NCBI GenBank assembly: GCA_003219675.1
Contig: QHPW01000025.1
Coordinates: 1 to 7,488, forward strand
Length of the DNA: 7,488 nt
Direction: 5' to 3'
Source: Verrucomicrobiota bacterium
Lineage (GTDB): Bacteria; Verrucomicrobiota; Verrucomicrobiia; Limisphaerales; AV2
Below the pieces are notes generated by a model, which saw nothing but the letters and a program-made list of their open reading frames with translations, did no database searches and had not been told where the DNA came from. The position numbers and the translations under genes are program-made. This document shows, piece by piece, positions 6,632 through 7,488 of this stretch. Position 1 is the stretch's first letter, and each line of letters begins with the position of its first letter.

Positions 6632-6653
6632 ATTCCGACCGGTTCCCCGAAAG

Positions 6654-6670
6654 TTGGCAAAGCGGGTGCT
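6654..6670 (+). promoter_or_regulatory. Weak sigma-54-like site upstream of the LapA-like gene
   Basis: TTGGCAAAGCGGGTGCT matches the consensus YTGGCACGRNNNTTGCW at 10 of 13 fixed positions, with GG and GC at the required spacing. Initiation would be near 6681, about 50 bp before the start codon. Single matches of this strength occur by chance; no enhancer-binding site was recognised. Confidence 0.22.
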
Positions 6671-6729
6671 TTGTTGGATTGGCGCGGCCAGCGGGTTAGC
6701 GAGGAATGGCCGAGCAGAAAAGGGTGTGA

Positions 6730-6999
6730 ATGTCACATTCTTATGAAATAGAAAGAGTTATGAAAGTGATGATGTTGCTCAAAGTGTTGTTTGTCACCGT
6801 GATCCTCCTGCTCCTGGTGTTGATGGGCTTGCATAACCGCGCGCCTGTGGATTTCAATCTCCCGCCATTCGTCACGGAGGTGGTGCGGGAACCTGCTGCT
6901 CTCATGTATTTTTCGTTTTTCGCAGTCGGCCTGCTCACTGGCGCGTTTCTGAGCTTCGGTGTCCGCAAGGAACCGAGTAAGCCCAATAAACCGTCCTGA
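6730..6999 (+). CDS. LapA/DUF1049-type small inner-membrane protein
   Basis: An 89-residue product. The ATG at 6730 has AAGGG five bases upstream; the in-frame ATG at 6760 (MKVMMLLKV) would give a more usual short N-terminus but its purine run is too close. Two membrane spans are clear: about 14-33 (LKVLFVTVILLLLVLMGLHN) and about 55-77 (PAALMYFSFFAVGLLTGAFL). Between them lies NRAPVDFNLPP, the pattern of the LapA domain (an N-x-x-x-V-x-F/L stretch after the first helix). The short tail is Lys/Pro-rich and probably cytoplasmic. In Enterobacteria LapA helps regulate lipopolysaccharide assembly with LapB; no partner is seen here, and many bacteria have orphan LapA-domain proteins of unknown role. 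It seems to stand alone, reading away from the DUF1080 gene. Confidence 0.75.
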   Translation: MSHSYEIERVMKVMMLLKVLFVTVILLLLVLMGLHNRAPVDFNLPPFVTEVVREPAALMYFSFFAVGLLTGAFLSFGVRKEPSKPNKPS

Positions 7000-7019
7000 G
7001 CGTTTGTCGCAAATCTGTT

Positions 7020-7098
7020 CAGGCCAGCTCCCAGTCCTGGACAGGAATCAGACAGCCCGCCTCCTGACGTCGGCGGCTATGCGGGCTGTACTGGCCTG
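7020..7098. repeat. Nested inverted repeat after the LapA-like gene
   Basis: Outer arms CAGGCCAG (7020-7027) and CTGGCCTG (7091-7098) enclose inner arms ACAGCCCGC (7052-7060) and GCGGGCTGT (7081-7089), all perfect. It begins 21 bp after the LapA-like stop, so its transcript could fold into a branched structure at the 3' end. There is no T-run directly after it, so it is either a poor terminator, an mRNA-stabilising fold, or an interspersed repeat. Confidence 0.5.
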
Positions 7099-7141
7099 GC
7101 TATCCACAAAAATTTTCGCAGCTTGCGCAAATTTTCGCGTT

Positions 7142-7236
7142 GAGTAGTGGCACGGGCGAGACACCCGTGTGTTTCTGGTCCGCAACAGCTACGGCTTTCG
7201 CTGCAACACACGGGCGAGACGCCCGTGCCACTACTC
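7142..7236. repeat. Interspersed palindromic repeat, GTGGCACGGGCG family
   Basis: Two 30-bp arms (7142-7171 and 7207-7236) are inverted copies, perfect over the outer 17 bp and inner 8 bp, with a mostly mismatched 5-bp centre and a 35-base loop. Each arm also contains its own small palindrome (CACGGG...CCCGTG). Chance reading across it gives the fragments HGRDARATT and VARASRPC, which I know as frequent artefact strings in verrucomicrobial and planctomycete gene predictions, so this is a family of non-coding repeats. No RAYT transposase is in the window. Confidence 0.82.
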
Positions 7237-7397
7237 TTCGGTTGCGGCTATGCCGCGCCAAGAAATGTCCAAGGTTAGCCTGCCGGCGTTCACCGGGAGT
7301 CGCGAGAACCCGACCGCTGCGCCTCAGTTCGTCCTGACACGGTGACTGCGTCGTTGTGCGTCGCACGTTGTTCGCATACAGTTTAAGCTATGCAGCT
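7237..7397. other. Gene-free stretch between two palindromic repeats
   Basis: Nothing recognisable. Frames crossing it are extensions of repeat-derived reading (for example 7100-7366 on the minus strand) and have no domain or start signal. Confidence 0.4.
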
Positions 7398-7479
7398 CCA
7401 TGAACCGTATCCCCTCATCCCGTCCTTCTCTCCCAGTGAGGGAGAAGGTGCCCGGAGAGCGGTTGAGGGGGGTTCATGG
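7398..7479. repeat. Interspersed palindromic repeat of the CCCCTCATCC / GGGAGAAGG type
   Basis: Perfect outer arms CCATGAACC (7398-7406) and GGTTCATGG (7471-7479) enclose inner arms CCTTCTC (7424-7430) and GAGAAGG (7442-7448), with purine/pyrimidine-rich DNA (CCCCTCA; TTGAGGGG) between them pairing partly. Repeats of this composition are common between genes in many environmental genomes. It may continue beyond the window. Confidence 0.7.
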
Positions 7480-7488
7480 TCCCAATGC

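Noticed and set aside
7100..7366. 88-codon minus-strand frame and its plus-strand counterpart
   Set aside because: Both are translations of the palindromic repeat (VARASRPC and HGRDARATT strings), a known prediction artefact.

Overview
The window looks like a piece of a high-GC Verrucomicrobiota chromosome (Pedosphaera/Limisphaerales-like). This is inferred from the gene families (a DUF1080 protein, a class C beta-lactamase-type serine hydrolase, an acetylxylan-esterase-like hydrolase), from a C-terminal tail ending in RFYRATGTAD that is typical of secreted verrucomicrobial proteins, from weak or absent Shine-Dalgarno sequences, and from many interspersed palindromic repeats. No rRNA, tRNA, CRISPR array, integrase, transposase or recognisable defence gene is visible.

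Layout. (1) Bases 1-1585, minus: a secreted serine hydrolase fused to a DUF4185-like C-terminal domain, cut by the window edge. (2) 1586-1694: a 109-bp divergent intergenic region with a good sigma-70-type promoter pointing right. (3) 1695-3185, plus: a secreted TIM-barrel, glycoside-hydrolase-like protein whose C-terminal tail has been put out of frame; the lost tail is readable to 3283. (4) 3284-4321: about 1 kb with one possible small membrane protein on the minus strand (3473-3748) and a long inverted repeat at 4110-4185. (5) 4322-5551, minus: a secreted alpha/beta-hydrolase (acetylxylan esterase/dienelactone hydrolase type) interrupted by one in-frame amber codon. (6) 5710-6453, minus: a secreted DUF1080 (3-keto-disaccharide hydrolase family) protein. 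(7) 6516-6631: a MITE-like palindrome flanked by a perfect 9-bp direct repeat, lying between divergent genes. (8) 6730-6999, plus: a two-TM LapA/DUF1049-type protein. (9) 7000-7488: no credible gene, but three palindromic structures.

How it fits together. Four of the genes encode exported proteins with carbohydrate- or ester-related folds, as expected of a saprophytic polysaccharide degrader, but they are separated by repeats and probably do not form one operon. Two of the four are damaged (amber codon; frameshifted tail), which suggests gene decay or assembly errors. I do not see a clearly new biological system. The strongest unusual signals are the single-base amber interruption, the out-of-frame tail, the MITE-like element with a putative target duplication, and the dense, mixed set of palindromic repeats.
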